64,000 bases of DNA from NCBI GenBank assembly GCA_907164885.2, contig OU015495.1:103142622-103206621 (forward strand), read 5' to 3'. Below are positions 27,890-39,954 of the stretch, piece after piece (position 1 is the stretch's first letter; each line of letters begins with the position of its first letter). Below the pieces are notes generated by a model. It saw only the letters and a list, made by a program, of their open reading frames with translations. It was not told the DNA's origin and made no database searches. This DNA is from Dolomedes plantarius (taxonomy: Eukaryota > Arthropoda > Arachnida > Araneae > Dolomedidae). A program made the position numbers and the translations under genes.

Positions 27890-28769
27890 GATTTTGATAC
27901 AAATGTACAGATGGATAAAACTGCACTTCGAGACATTATATTTCAGATTTCTTTCTTCCAAAAAAATGTATCTATAGCAGAGAAATTTCTGCTGGAATTT
28001 CTTTTTATGGGAACAGATTACTGTATCTGGTGGCTGTACCAACTACAAAATTACTAATGCTTGGTCTCAGACAAGGACATAATAATTACTTTGTTTCGTT
28101 TTGTTTTTTCCTGTGTGCCCTCAGAGTGAAATTAATTTGTTTTACATGAAGCTTGAGTCATTACGAGTGTATAAAACAAATGAAGCTTTATCGTTGTATC
28201 AAAGTTATCGTTAATTGTCCTTGCTCTATCTCTAAACATAAATCGGCCGTCCAAGCTTAGTTCTATCTACTCGAACCTCCCTATCCGCTCTTCTACTAGC
28301 CATGAAATATGTCTGTATGCAAAACTGTATTTGAACATTGGCTTAAAATAAAACATTAAAGGACAAAATTAACTAGTTAGCAACTAAATCTCATCAAGTT
28401 AATCTTAAAAATCGATCGGTCATACTGTGTATATCTTTTGATGTACAAAAGCTTTCGTAACGTTTACTAGGTTGTAATAGACACATACAGCTGGCAGTTG
28501 CATCAGAATTGATTATTTCGTATTTCGCTAGTGTGCTGGTTTATAAACAGGGGCTGTCTATGAAGAATTTAAATTAAGTTACCAAAGCAATAGGTGATGT
28601 TTTAATTTCTTTGTCTAAAACTGCTATCAGCAGATTCAATTTAGGGGCATTTACAGCTGTGATACTGAAGTATAAAATTAACGACTGCAAAAAAAATATT
28701 CACTGGTGCACAATACGTAGAAAAATTAAATAAGTCGTTTTTGTTGCGCATTTCATGTATTCACTCAAT
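27890..28769. other. Unique stretch, no gene seen
   Basis: AT-rich DNA of ordinary complexity; nothing recognised. Confidence 0.4.
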
Positions 28770-28773
28770 TTAA

Positions 28774-29195
28774 GGCTATGTGGTAAAGGTGTACTAACCC
28801 TATTGGATTCGCTCACTTCAGTGTTAACCTATGGAGAAAATTTGACTACTATTTACAGCTACATAAATGCATATAATCCAGTAAAAATGGTATTTTCAGA
28901 TAGCCTGGACTTTTTTGTACCTTTTAGCAGGATTCTTTTTTTTAATTTTGTCCACCAAAGGATTTGATGAGCGTTTAAAACACACTGTACCAGATTTTTT
29001 TCCCGAATAATTTAAATTAAAAAAATATTATTTGCCTTTTTAAAAAACACGAAAAATGCCCCAAGGTAAAAAAATTCTTTCTCTAATATGTTTTTTAAAA
29101 AATATCTTCAAATCTAAGCCGGCTATTCATAGGAAAAAATATACATAGTTTAACATTGAGGTGAGAGAATTCAATAGGGTTTGTACACAACAGCC
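28774..29195. mobile_element. TTAA-flanked MITE, GGCTGCT family, copy 1
   Basis: TTAA lies at 28770-28773 and 29196-29199. The inverted ends carry GTACTAACCCTATTGGATTC and, at the other end, the complement of TTGTGTACAAACCCTATTGA. Both ends include the phrase AGTGTTAACCTATG or its inverted relative. Two related copies lie at 39955 and 61542. Confidence 0.75.
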
Positions 29196-29199
29196 TTAA

Positions 29200-29757
29200 T
29201 AACCTTATTAATGGAAATTGATCAGCTGGTATTTCATATAACTGATATATTACAATTTAATAACTCCCGAAGTAATTCGAAACTAATATTTACTTTTAAA
29301 AGTACTATTGATATTTTACGAATTAAACTTTTAATCTCGACGAACAGAAATATTACTCGTAATTGCGAAACTCCGAAATTCTAGAATGTCCTATCGCTGT
29401 TCCGCTTGCAAGATAGCCCACAGCACTTAGGGCCTCTCCGCTTGTAAGTGCTAGATTGGACAACGGTCAACAAGTCGTAATGCTTTTCCGTTGCGCTATG
29501 CAATCAACTGGGAGCGTTGCGCTTTGTGGAAGGTTTGTTAAATAACTACACGTCTTTTGTGGGAGCTCTTACCCATTGATCTCCGGTGGTCCCAGAATTT
29601 ATCGGAAATCCTTAGGGAAAGCCTTCAGGATATGATATACGAAAAGAGGATAATGCCCAAAGCTTTCTAACATATAACCCATTTGTTGACAGGGATGTGT
29701 AGTGTGCATTCTTGATGCATTTTGCAATGAGAGGGCTCTCTGATTTGGAAACATGTA
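29200..29757. other. No gene seen
   Basis: AT-rich to 29390, then a GC-richer patch (29400-29600) with a short imperfect repeat (CGCTTGCAAG / CGCTTGTAAG). Unassigned. Confidence 0.35.
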
Positions 29758-30310
29758 AACAGGCATGTGAATAGTATACTTTGAAATAATATACCCTCAC
29801 TGTAGAAATAAATGCCGTTATTTCTACAAGCAATATTGCTTTTTGAAAATTGCTACCACTCGTACCATTTAGATCCGCTAATGAACTATGGGGTAAGAAT
29901 TGCTTTATGATATCGGACTACGTTCGGAGAACTTTTTTAAACAGGCATGTAAATAGTAAACTGCGGATACATAATATACTCTCGCTGTAGAAATAAATGT
30001 CGTTATTTCTACAAGCAATATTGCTTTTTTAAAAATTATTACACTTCGTGCTATTTACATCCGCTAATGAACTATGGGGTAAGAATTGCTTTATGATATC
30101 CGACTACGTTCGGAGGACTTTTTTAAACAGCCATGTAAATAGTAAACTGCGGATACATAATATACCCTCACTGTAGAAATAAATGCCGTTATTTCTACAA
30201 GCAACATTACTTTTTTAAAAATTGTTACCCCTCGTGCCATTTAGATCCGCTAATCAACTATGGGGTAAGAATTGCTTTATGATATCCGACTACGTTCGGA
30301 GGACTTTTTA
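29758..30310 (+). repeat. Three-copy tandem repeat, period 182-188 bp
   Basis: Units start at 29758, 29940 and 30128 with AACAGGCATGT(G/A)AATAG. Each contains an inverted repeat, GTAGAAATAA..TTATTTCTAC, and ends with GATATCCGACTACGTTCGGA. That last phrase matches the terminal repeat of the TTAA-flanked GGTATCC family (6278-7013). Copies are about 93-97% alike by eye, the first being the most diverged. Confidence 0.9.
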
Positions 30311-30406
30311 ACGTAGGATTACGTTGATCAATAGCGATCCTCCGGGAAGAAAAGAAAAAGTGCCCGTCCTGCGTCGCGAGTTATAATTCTGGAAGTGCGC
30401 CAAACC

Positions 30407-33400
30407 GTGACCTTCGAAACCCAGGCCTCACAACTAGGTAGTGACGTCACGCTACTGGGATCTTTCCCGTGCGTCCTTACTGATCCAACTCCCGAAGGCA
30501 GTGTGCGATATAGCATTGTTTACATAATTCTTTGAGAAAATTATTTGAACTTACAAGCTTTTTAATGAATTGTTTCATTCATAAAGAAGTGGAGAAGCAG
30601 CTTAGTGGAATATTGAAATAATAGTTTGCAAAAGTTGAAAATTTAATGTTATTTAAGGAAATATTTAAACAACCAAAATATTCCAAATTCAGCTTGAGTA
30701 CTCCTTTTAGCATAGTAAAATCATTAAACCTTGATTGTAACCTTAAAGAACAAACACGTCACACACAGGGTAAAAAACTTCTTGGTTGATTTCTATATGC
30801 ACTACTAGAAAATATTTTTCTTAATTCGATTTTGTTGGATTTTTGCTACTGATGATGAAAGACTATAAAGCAAAAATGAATAACATTTTAACTATAATGA
30901 AAAAGTACAGCCAATTTTTAATCAATTTATTTAATTTTATTTACACATCACATTATATAGTAAAATTATACATAAAACATTTATCTAAATCCTTTCAATA
31001 CACATTATAATTAATGAAACAATAGAAACAGATTTACAGACATTTGAGACATTTAATTGTGCGTGTCTCAAACTTTCTCTTTGATACTTTATTAGCTTTC
31101 TTTTTTGAGTGAGCAGCTAGAATTGCATCAGCTTTTTTTTCTTACAATAATTATTTAACAAAATATTTGTGGATACCCATAATACTTTCTTTAAAATAAT
31201 ATCAGCACTGTGAAAATTTGCACAAAGCACATCTGATTGCACCATTTCACTATCATCTAATACATACATTGTAGATGCAGTAGCTATATGTTGATGATTC
31301 TGCTTTCTTAGAAATTCTAGCTCATGGTGAAAGCATAATTTATTTATTGTAATATAATTATACAATACCGTATTTACAATGTGCTCACGAGGATACATTA
31401 GTCGACCTCTATCTAAGTTTCTCAAACAATCATAATCAATATTTACAACCAATTCTTTATCTAGCAAATGCAATTCCTTACATGACAAACAGCTTTCCTT
31501 TTTCAAAACTGAGTACATACAATACCCAGCTAAATAGATAATTACTGGAAAGTAAGGTTTTGCATTTGTAACATCTAATGTTTTCACCCATATGTCAAAA
31601 TTACTATTCATACATTCAGTTTTTTCAAAATCATTAATTTCAAATAAAAAATCTTCAATTTCAACCTCACCAAAAGCTTTAGTTTGAAGTTTTAGCTGTA
31701 ATGCTGACTGCATCCTCAAGAAAGAAAGACATTGCTTTTTGATTAATTGAATTTATTATATGCAATAACACATAAAACATTAAAACCTATTTCTTCTAAA
31801 CCAACAATTACTTTTCTAAGAAACACATGTAAATTTTCACCTGTCAATGTTTTAACTGGTAAAACATGCATAACATCTTTAAATTTTGATACAACACTCT
31901 TAATCATAAAAACATGAGCACTTGCAGCACAAGAATTAGTATTATAACTTATACCTACAATGTTACCTCCTTTGTATTCAACATATTCTTTTAAATGAAT
32001 TTCATCTAACATTAATATTACAAGTTTGTCACAATCTTCTAAGAGTGAAATTTTTCCCTAATATAATGCAAAAAAATTATAGTCCGTTTGATCTTTAGAA
32101 GGATTTAAATTAAAGGAAGTAGACAGACGTTGGATGGTATTTTGGCGCTGAAGATTTATAGTATTGAACTTCCTTATAAAGCGATATGCTTGTGAAGCTA
32201 TAGTATATAATAAAGTTGCAAAAATTAATGTTTCAGTTGAATATCTAAATGCAGGCTTATTACCACAAAGAAATGAAATTTGCTCAAATAAAAATTTTAC
32301 CATATCCTTATTAATATCATCACAAAATTCCAATGACTGCAAAGTATCAATAATACTACATATAATAAGTTTTTCTACATTTTTAATATATAATTTACAC
32401 AATGCCTCTAAAATATCATTTAATTCATTTTTATTATTAACGCAACAAGGAAAAATAAAATTTATTTAGCTTACCTAGTTTCAAGTCCCCATTATATACC
32501 CTAATATCCAATTTTGTATCAATTTTGTGTCACTGAGTATTTAATTTTTGGTGCAGGTTGAAGAGTTACAAAAATTATCATTACTGATAATGAACACTCA
32601 ATAACAGTCCATTTTTTATCAATGAGTTAGGAACATTCAACAAGTTCTTTAATTGAACCAAAAGTTCTAGATTCGTCGTAAGGTCTTTAAGATACACAGC
32701 TATCTTTAAGAGCTCTTGCTATTGATTTCTGTACAATTTTCAACTATTTGTCTTCTCTAGTTAATTTGCTTGAAGAATTGGAAACTGAGAAGGAACAGCA
32801 TCAGGGCGTAATCTATAAAAGAAAAATAAGTGAGATTATAAGCACATAAGTCCATTTTAATATTTTTAAAAATCCGATTTAAGTTAAAATACAATTTGAT
32901 TTATAAAAAAATCACAAACGACAATCTAAATTCATATAGTTACAGATGATAAATAGCATATGCTAACTTTTAAAACATATGGCACATGAATGAGATTTAA
33001 AGTATACTTTTAAAAAGTGTAGAATATGTTATTTACCTTCTAATATTCAAAGGAACCTCTATTATATGGCCAGTCTTTTCATCAACAGCTTTAGCAGAAG
33101 TCAAAAAATCCGATTCTTGAAAGTGTAATTCACAAACCTTAACAAGGAAAAAAATACTTGATAACTGTACACAAAATATTTGCAAAATAATTCACTAATA
33201 CAAAATGTCAATTTATGTCAATAACTAATACACGATTTAAAAGAAGTGAAAAAACCATTCAAACAAAATATTTAACAGAAATAAAATATTAGTAAATGAG
33301 ATAGCTATTTACAATATAAATACTTGGATTTACTCAGTACAAAAACTCTTAAGGTAGCATTAATTCAAAGTCTTTGAATAATACACAAATCAAAATGCAT

Positions 33401-33832
33401 TGCATGTTTGTGTTTAGGAAACAAAGTGGGATTTTATTGTAGCATAATAAAATGTTTGAATTGAAGAATACAGCTTCTAGATGAAAGAACGATACGAAGA
33501 AAAATATTAACAAATATTAGTAGTAAAATATTTAAGAATATCTAAAAATGAACTTACCTTGCTATATATTGATGGAGTAAAGCTCTCTCGCTTTATGGCG
33601 ATCATCCATTTTTTTACAGTTCTGCATCTTTCGGGAAACTGTAAACTTAAAGTGGTAAGACACAAAGACTAGGCACGTAAATAAAAAATAATGGCATTAT
33701 TACAGAAACTATGCACTACACAAAATCACGTGCTGCAGAAAACGTACGACTGACACAGCAGATAGATCCCAGTTTGGTGACGTCACGACCGTGGGAGGGT
33801 TCAGTTGTGAGGCCTGGATTTCGAAGGTCACG
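30407..33832 (-). mobile_element. P-element-type (THAP transposase) transposon, decayed full length
   Basis: Inverted ends GTGACCTTCGAAACCCAGGC (30407) and GTGACCTTCGAAATCCAGGC (inward from 33831) continue with CTCACAAC. They are followed by an inner shared block GTGACGTCAC and ACTGGGATCT. The direct repeat GCCAAACC flanks both sides (30399-30406 and 33833-33840). Its size and GGCCAAAC-like sequence fit the 8-bp, GC-rich P-element target preference. Length is 3.4 kb. The interior codes for a broken THAP/P transposase on the minus strand. Confidence 0.85.
31117..33665 (-). pseudogene. THAP-domain P-element transposase, spliced, broken
   Basis: This would have been the GTP-dependent transposase of the surrounding P element. 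Exon 1 (about 33558-33665) gives QFPERCRTVKKWMIAIKRES, the middle of a THAP zinc finger, and ends at a GTAAGT donor. Exon 2 (33037-33137) follows an AG acceptor with VCELHFQESDF, supplying the Cys..His pair of the finger, and ends at GTAAAT. Exon 3 (from 32812) gives RLRPDAVPSQFP, the usual motif closing a THAP domain, and then hits a stop. Later blocks include CGNKPAFRYSTETLIFATLL (about 32240), then MLDEIHLKEYVEYKGGNIVG with the first catalytic Asp (31950-32012). The C-terminal part contains LAGYCMYSVLKK and LDRGRLMYPREHIV (31380-31540). Stops and frame breaks separate the blocks. The expected catalytic Asp after VLCVI is replaced (VIAYN), and the first C-x-C pair of the finger is not seen. 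Inactive. Confidence 0.8.
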
Positions 33833-33966
33833 GCCAAACCCAGTAGCAGTAAACAGTTAAACAGAAAAGTACCAAAATGCGTCAAAAAAAAAAAGAGGTA
33901 AGCAAACGATAAGTAATCATACGTTAATAACCCGTGGAAGTTTCGTTAGTAAAGACTACCTGAAAT

Positions 33967-34460
33967 ATTTTTTTTCTAAAACTTGCGAAAATTTCTGTCT
34001 ATTTTTCGAAGGAATATAACACTAAAATATGAAAATGATAAAAAAATAGATAATAACTATTCAGTAATTTACAAAATTGAAGAGTTTTGGTTGAAACTTA
34101 GGAAATTTTTACAAAACAGCCTGTCTCTTTTTTTAAAAAATAATTCATATAACGTTAATTTATTTTTGGCATATGTACGCAAGTACCTGAGTGTAATGAC
34201 CTAAAAGCCTATAGATATCTTGCAATCTAAAAAAAAAATTCAGGTTATTGTATGCAATTACATGAAACATTTTAGGGATTTCTCATGAGATTTTTTACAA
34301 ATGCAGCTATAAATCAACAAATAATATTCCTAGAACCAAATTTGTAGTTTTTTCCATTCTTAATATTATGAAAAATATAAGTCATAAGTTTCATAGCATA
34401 TCATGGTTAGATTTTGAGTTATCACAGTAGTCGTTTACATTTATTAATGACAAAATTCTG
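33967..34460 (-). mobile_element. GGTATCC-family MITE, partial copy
   Basis: In reverse orientation it matches the interior of 6278-7013. Shared phrases on the minus strand include TATTATTTGTTGATTTATAG, CATGTAATTGCATA and AAATTTTCGCAAGT. The terminal repeats are missing. Confidence 0.65.
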
Positions 34461-35130
34461 TGGCAGACAGCTTTTGTATTTCTTTATGTTAACCGCTTTC
34501 AGTATTAGAAAAGGGGAAAATTACCTCATGCATTAATATTCATTATAGTTTTATCTGTTATAGTCATTATATTTTGTTACTGTTGAACACTATTACTTAT
34601 TTTTAGCCAATTCACAATGAATGCCTTCTTCTAACCACTTTATGATACGAAGAAAAACTTTTATAATTTTAATGAAAAAAAAATCCTTTATCTTCATGAT
34701 TAAGAACTTGGTTGAATTAAAAGACTGTCAATATGTTCTAGAAATATTTACGAAATCATACTGATGTACCCTCAAATGCCACTTCTGTGTGCATACCTTT
34801 GAACGTTGTGAGATTTTTCTCAAATAATTTGAAAACTCTAAGGATATTTTAATATTTACTGCTAGCAACTCCCCATATTGGCAAACTTTTCCCTCTCTAG
34901 AAATTTCTTCATTTTATTGCATAAAAACTGTTAATATTAAAGTGATAGGATATTTTATCGAAAGTATATAAACTCTACTCTACTTGAAAATTTAATGGAG
35001 AACAACATTTACAATAGTGTCCTTTGGCTTATTCTTTAACTAGTAGATATCACAAAGTTTTAAATTTTTTTAATATTTTTATCGACCTCGAGAATGGAAA
35101 AAAGAATAGCTTGTTGATAGGGCTTGCATA
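34461..35130. other. AT-rich stretch, no gene seen
   Basis: Nothing recognisable. Confidence 0.4.
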
Positions 35131-35159
35131 ATAATGACGTATTATATACTTCTTCTTCT

Positions 35160-35831
35160 TCACAAGCACAACAGCCCCCTACAGGCCCTGGCTGCCTCGA
35201 CCACGCGCTCCCACCAGCGTCTTCTATCTGCGACGACTCCTTTCCAGTTTTTAACTTTCAAAGTCTTTAAATCTTTTTCAACGTCATTCAACCACCTAGT
35301 CGGTGGTCTAGCTCGGGATCCCTCAGGTTTTTCAAATGTCAAGATCTTAGTGGAATTATCTTCCGAGCTTCTCCAAACATGGACAAGCCATCTCAATCTA
35401 TTACTACGGATGACTTGTGTTATATGTGATTGCCCATAAAGCCTATACAGTTCAAAATTATATCTGGTTCTCCAACGTCCCTCCTCCTTCACTGGGCCAA
35501 AGATAGCCCTGAGGATTTTTCTCTCAAACATGTCCAGTGAGCGCTGCTTGTCTATGCTCAAGGTCCATGTTTCACTTCCGTAAAGTAAGACAGGAAGTAT
35601 TAGTGTCTTAAAAATTCTTAATTTAGTTTTACGACTGATAAGATTAGATCTCAATTGTCTTCTCAGCCCAAAGAACCATTTATTAGCCATTTTGATTATG
35701 TTATCAATTTCTGCTCTTAGCTTATTTTTGTCATTAATTATAGTGCCAGGTATTACACACGCCACGTGGAATTCCTTGTGACTTTTACAGATCATAACTT
35801 TGAATTGCTTTCTCTTTAAACAGAAAAACAA
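35160..35831 (-). pseudogene. Non-LTR retrotransposon reverse transcriptase, C-terminal part
   Basis: This 223-codon frame covers the end of a LINE ORF2 protein, which copies its own RNA into DNA at a nicked target. The readable motifs are DNIIKMANKWFFGLRRQL, then KTLILPVLLYGSETWTLS (thumb side of the reverse transcriptase) and FERKILRAIFGPV. They are followed by RLRWLVHVWRS, PEGSRARPPTRWLNDVEKDL and DRRRWWERVVEAARACRGLL. The order and wording are typical of the region after the catalytic FADD box, which is absent. The insertion is therefore 5'-truncated, as is usual for LINEs. Just after the stop, the minus strand carries a short GAAGAAGAAG tail, consistent with a simple-repeat 3' end. The frame itself is intact, which suggests a fairly young insertion. 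The clade cannot be settled from this part. Confidence 0.8.
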
Positions 35832-36499
35832 CTTACATCTCTTTAAAACATTTTAAATATCCATGATATATCAGAATTAAACTGCATATTTGAATTGTAT
35901 AACCCCCGTAGGGAAAATAACTTTTCCTGTCTCGTAAGTTGCTTGTGCTCTTATAACAACTATCCTACAAACATGTTTATTTCTACTTCTATTTCATATA
36001 AAAATATCCCGAAATTTTCTAAAGCTTGATTTGCATATTGTTGAATGTATGATTTTAAACGAGCATCGATGCAACAAGTGGAATTCATACTTCACAAGAT
36101 GGATCGCCCGAGGTCTATTAAGAAGCAGCACGCGTCCGTTAAAAGCTCGAACAACTGATTACATCCCCGATAGCATTCGGATTTGTAGTTTATTGATCAG
36201 TACAAGAGTATGCCTCTGCAGTGAGTATTTGAAGGACCGTACTTTGAAAATCTATGGCCGTACGAGGGAATATATGTCACGTTTCAGCCTATGTAGCGAC
36301 AAAATCAATTACTGTCCATAAGTAGTATATTTGGATTCAATGCAACTTGTGTGATCCATCAAAGTAACAGGCAACAAATACTGAATTTGCTTTTCAAACT
36401 TTAGAAATTTCGAGAGGTTTAGATATCATATAACAAATCAAGATGATTTAGCTAACGTGAATCCTGACGTTAACAAAATCATCTTCCGAAATTAATAAT
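35832..36499. other. Unique stretch, no gene identified
   Basis: The plus-strand 96-codon frame at 36031-36321 (balanced composition, several Arg/Cys) has no domain I know. Ordinary sequence otherwise. Confidence 0.3.
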
Positions 36500-37008
36500 C
36501 TGAGGGTTATAAAATTTACATCGCGAGAAAGATCATAAAAATTACTTTAAAATTGAAATAATTTCGAATGTTTATCTCCATTTTCTGATTTTTGGTGTAT
36601 TTTTAAAGATTAATTTTTAGAATTTAATTTCTTAAATGCTGATCACGTGGTTTCTTTTCTTTTTGTGATACTTTAAATTAATTTTGCGTCACGTGCATAA
36701 CAACGAAATAAACTGACAAAAAAATATTAAAATACGGCAAAAGATAAAATTTAACCACAAGAGTAATTGAGAGGGAAGTTTTTTAAGAATTTAATTAAAA
36801 ATACTATGTTTTATGGATATTAAACATACAAACTAATTGCATAAATTGACCATTGTATTTAATTTAAATATTTTCTTCTACATTATTTTGTCTATAAAAA
36901 TATCCGCTACGATTTTTTTATAAATATTTTTTTTTGACATTAATTGCATACATTGACCGTTGTATTGAATTTGAATGTACTCCGTAGCGAAGCACGGGTA
37001 TTCAGCTA
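36500..37008 (-). repeat. CTAGCTG interspersed repeat, partial copy
   Basis: Reverse-oriented relative of 50604-52039. On the minus strand it begins ACTAGCTGAATACCCGTGCT and TCGCTACGGAGTACATTC, and later carries TTATGCACGTGACGCAAAAT and CACGTGATCAGCATTTAA. It lacks the CAGT-repeat 3' end. Confidence 0.7.
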
Positions 37009-37107
37009 GTATATATATAAACCCCTTAATGGCCGTTCTTACGAAGTGGGTATGGAATTTCCCGTTCTAAAGAGGGAATTGGTAAAATGGGCCCCGTAAG
37101 CTATAGG
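37009..37107. mobile_element. CCTTT-family TTAA MITE, end fragment
   Basis: Only one end is present: AACCCCTTAATGGCCGTTCT to CCGTAAGCTATAGG, followed by TTAA (37108-37111). Like other copies it abuts a short (TA)n. Confidence 0.6.
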
Positions 37108-37111
37108 TTAA

Positions 37112-38154
37112 TGCGAGCTTGTTCTTGTCTAGGAAGATAACAGTAACAGAAGAAAATTCATTACTTGTCCAGTTTTCAGGGAATTCACTATAATGTAAAT
37201 GCAGAACGTTTTTGTATCGTTACCATGCGTCTTTTCACTTCGGTTAGTACTGTATATAACGAGTATTCTATGTCATTTTTTCTCATTAATAAAATTTATT
37301 TCTTTAAAAATATTACTGAATGGTCCAGAAGATATGCGAGAGCATTCTGATTTTCGGACAGGTATTCTGTATCATAACACCACCAAACCATATCATGATT
37401 CAAATTAATAAACATCATTTGATCTTTTTTGTAAAATTGTATTTGAGAATTAAGTAATTTTTCCAAATCTTCCATCAGCGAAATAAGTTTTGAGACGAAT
37501 ATAATTAAAACTTATAGGTAGGTGATAGATGAACTACTTTAATGTGTTTTCTGTAGTAAAGGTTTCTGTATCTGTACCATCCACTACCAGTTTTGTTCTG
37601 GGTAGTAGTTGATACGTTTTGCATATTTCATTAAAAAAATAATATTCTTATCCTCAGTTTTAACTATTAGAAATTCTCGAAATGTATTAGTACCTTTTGT
37701 ATAATTTATACGTGAAAATTTATCATATTCGGAAGTTTTGAGACACCCTCCTAAACTAAGAGGTTAAGGATTTTAAGAACCTTAAACTCGAGTATTACAA
37801 AGATGGGATATTACGAAGTAATCATTGCATAATTACATTGTAGCAATATTTTATACTCGTATTAGGGCTCATTGTTCTAAAAAGGTATCTTTTTGGGGGC
37901 CTTAAAAGATAATGAGAGAATTTTTCTTGGCTTATCTTGAAAAGAAAGCTGTTTAAATATCATCTAAGAAAGTTTAGGGAAAACATGCTGTCAAAAAGTA
38001 GTTTTGATCTTTTGTGAGAAGATGCTGCGTGGTGTTCAAATATTAAAGTATTATGAATATCATATGATAATATTATAAAAAAAACTAGCATAATTTATTC
38101 AAGGAAATTTAAGACTTCTTTGGCAATAACAATCAATCCATCAATCAACTAATC

Positions 38155-38155
<1 letters not shown>
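37112..38155. other. AT-rich stretch, no gene seen
   Basis: Nothing recognisable; short open frames only. Confidence 0.4.

Positions 38156-38240
<85 letters not shown>
38156..38240. repeat. (TA)n microsatellite
   Basis: TA tract into which the Tc1-like element at 38241 appears to have inserted. Confidence 0.95.
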
Positions 38241-38245
<5 letters not shown>

Positions 38246-39427
38246 TGGAGTACAAATTAATACGAACACCTGTGAAAAAGTATGACGTATTTCACACATG
38301 CAGAACAGCCGCGCCACCTGCAACAGAAGTCTACCACCAAGTGAGCGTGAAGAGGAAGGTATCAGTCCCTCAACAACAGTCACCTACGTTGCATGCTTCT
38401 ATCGAACTGTCTGTGATAAATTGAAATGTCAGATCTGTCAGAGTTCCAAAGAGGAATGATAGTTGGAGCGCGTTTAAGTGGAGCATTGGTTACGGAAACA
38501 GCAAACCTTTTGGGGTTTGCAAGGAGTACGGTATCAGCCGTTATGACAGCGTACACGAAACAGGGTAAGACGACGTCTTCAAAGCACAGCAGTGGCCGAA
38601 AGTCCAAGCTTGCTGATAGGGATAAACGGGTCTTGAAGCGCATAGTAGCCCGAAAGCACAAGCAATCGTTATCCGAGATAACATCCGAAATGAACAGTCA
38701 TCTCCAGGACCAAGTTTCAACAAAAACTGTCAAAAGGGACCTTCATGCTGCGAACATTTATGGCAGAGTGGCAATTCGTAAACCCTTGGTGACAGCAACT
38801 AATGCTTTCAATCGACGCCAATGGTGCAGAGATCACAAAGGCTGGTCCCCACAGCAGTGGCAACAGGTAATATGGTCAGATGAATCGTCATTCACACTAT
38901 TTCAGACGACCGGACGCGTTTATGTCTGGAGAACGCTCAAAGAAGCGTTTCATCCTGAATGCCTCTTGCCGACTGTGAAGCATGGGGGAGGCTCCATTAT
39001 GGTATGGGGTGCGATAACTTGGCGCGGTCTTGGGCCACTTGTTATTCTGCATGGGAGGATCAAATCCAATCACTATCTAAGCCTTCTAGGGGATCATGTC
39101 CATCCTTTTGTCCAGACTGTATTCCCTGGAGAGCGACCGATTTTTCAAGCCGACAACGCCCCTATCCACACTGCTGGGTGTGTTCAAGAATGGTTCGAAG
39201 AGCATGACGATGCAGTTGAACATCTTTCGGAATTAGAGACTTTCGGAACTAGAGACCGCTCTGCAGGAGGAATGGTTTAACATTCTTTTAAATATTGTCC
39301 ATGACCTTTATGCATCTATCCCACGTCGCATTGAATCTGTACTTCAGTCAAAGGGTGGTCCAACCCCCTATTAATAAAGATTTTCCATTATTTTACAGGT
39401 GTTCCTATTATTTTGTCCACCACCTGT
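38241..39427 (+). mobile_element. Tc1-like transposon, defective
   Basis: Imperfect inverted ends of about 35 bp: ACAGATGGAGTACAAATTAA at the left and ACAGGTGGTGGACAAAATAA inverted at the right, both continuing to GAACACCTGT. TA-rich flanks fit the TA target. The transposase inside has lost its third catalytic residue. Confidence 0.85.
38426..39374 (+). pseudogene. Tc1-like transposase, deleted and frameshifted near the C-terminus
   Basis: The enzyme would cut and paste the element at TA sites. The ATG at 38426 begins MSDLSEFQRGMIVGARLSGA, the first helix-turn-helix, with LLGFARSTVSAVMTAYTKQG as its recognition part. A second DNA-binding region follows (TKTVKRDLHAANIYGR). The catalytic core has the first Asp in IWSDESSFTLF, the GGGSIMVWGAI motif, and the second Asp in IFQADNAPIHTA. 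After EEHDDAVEHL the expected WP-SPDLN-IE block with the third acidic residue is missing. The frame then shifts and stops near 39280. The true C-terminus continues in another frame from 39261 (LQEEWFNILLNIVHDLYASI to KGGPTPY, stop at 39374). A small internal deletion is the simplest cause. Inactive. Confidence 0.9.
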
Positions 39428-39950
39428 CTATATATATATGTATATCCTTGCATGTGTTTAAAACATCATCGACCTACTTTAATTTCAAAACAAAAGGTTT
39501 AATAGAGGCAAAAATTTGCTGATTGACGTAACTTATGCAATTTAAAAATTATTTCTTAATAAAGCTATGAAGAATATATATCTAAAGTTGAATTGTAGGT
39601 AAACATAATTCAATGAAAATGATCACTCTACCAAAGCACTATTTTACAATTATGATGAAAAGCATATTACGTTTGGCTCTAAAGAGTAAATACTGAATTG
39701 TTCATAGAATAATTAACTTCTGCTTCTTATTATAAGCTAATTACAAAATCTTATAAAGATAAATAGATTTCATTAAATAGAAAAAACAACAGTAGCGTAT
39801 ATTAGGTTCAAAATCAACGCAAAAATCTAATCGACTGCCTTGGAAGTTTTTTCACTGTACTTCACACAAAAAAATGATAATCTTGGTACATATCAATGCT
39901 TATCCTTATATTACTAAATTTGATTATTTTGCCACTCCATGTCCAAATAT
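39428..39950. other. AT-rich stretch, no gene seen
   Basis: Nothing recognisable. Confidence 0.4.
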
Positions 39951-39954
39951 TTAA

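Noticed and set aside
38959..39207. Second open frame inside the Tc1-like transposase
   Set aside because: Shadow frame of the transposase at 38426-39374.
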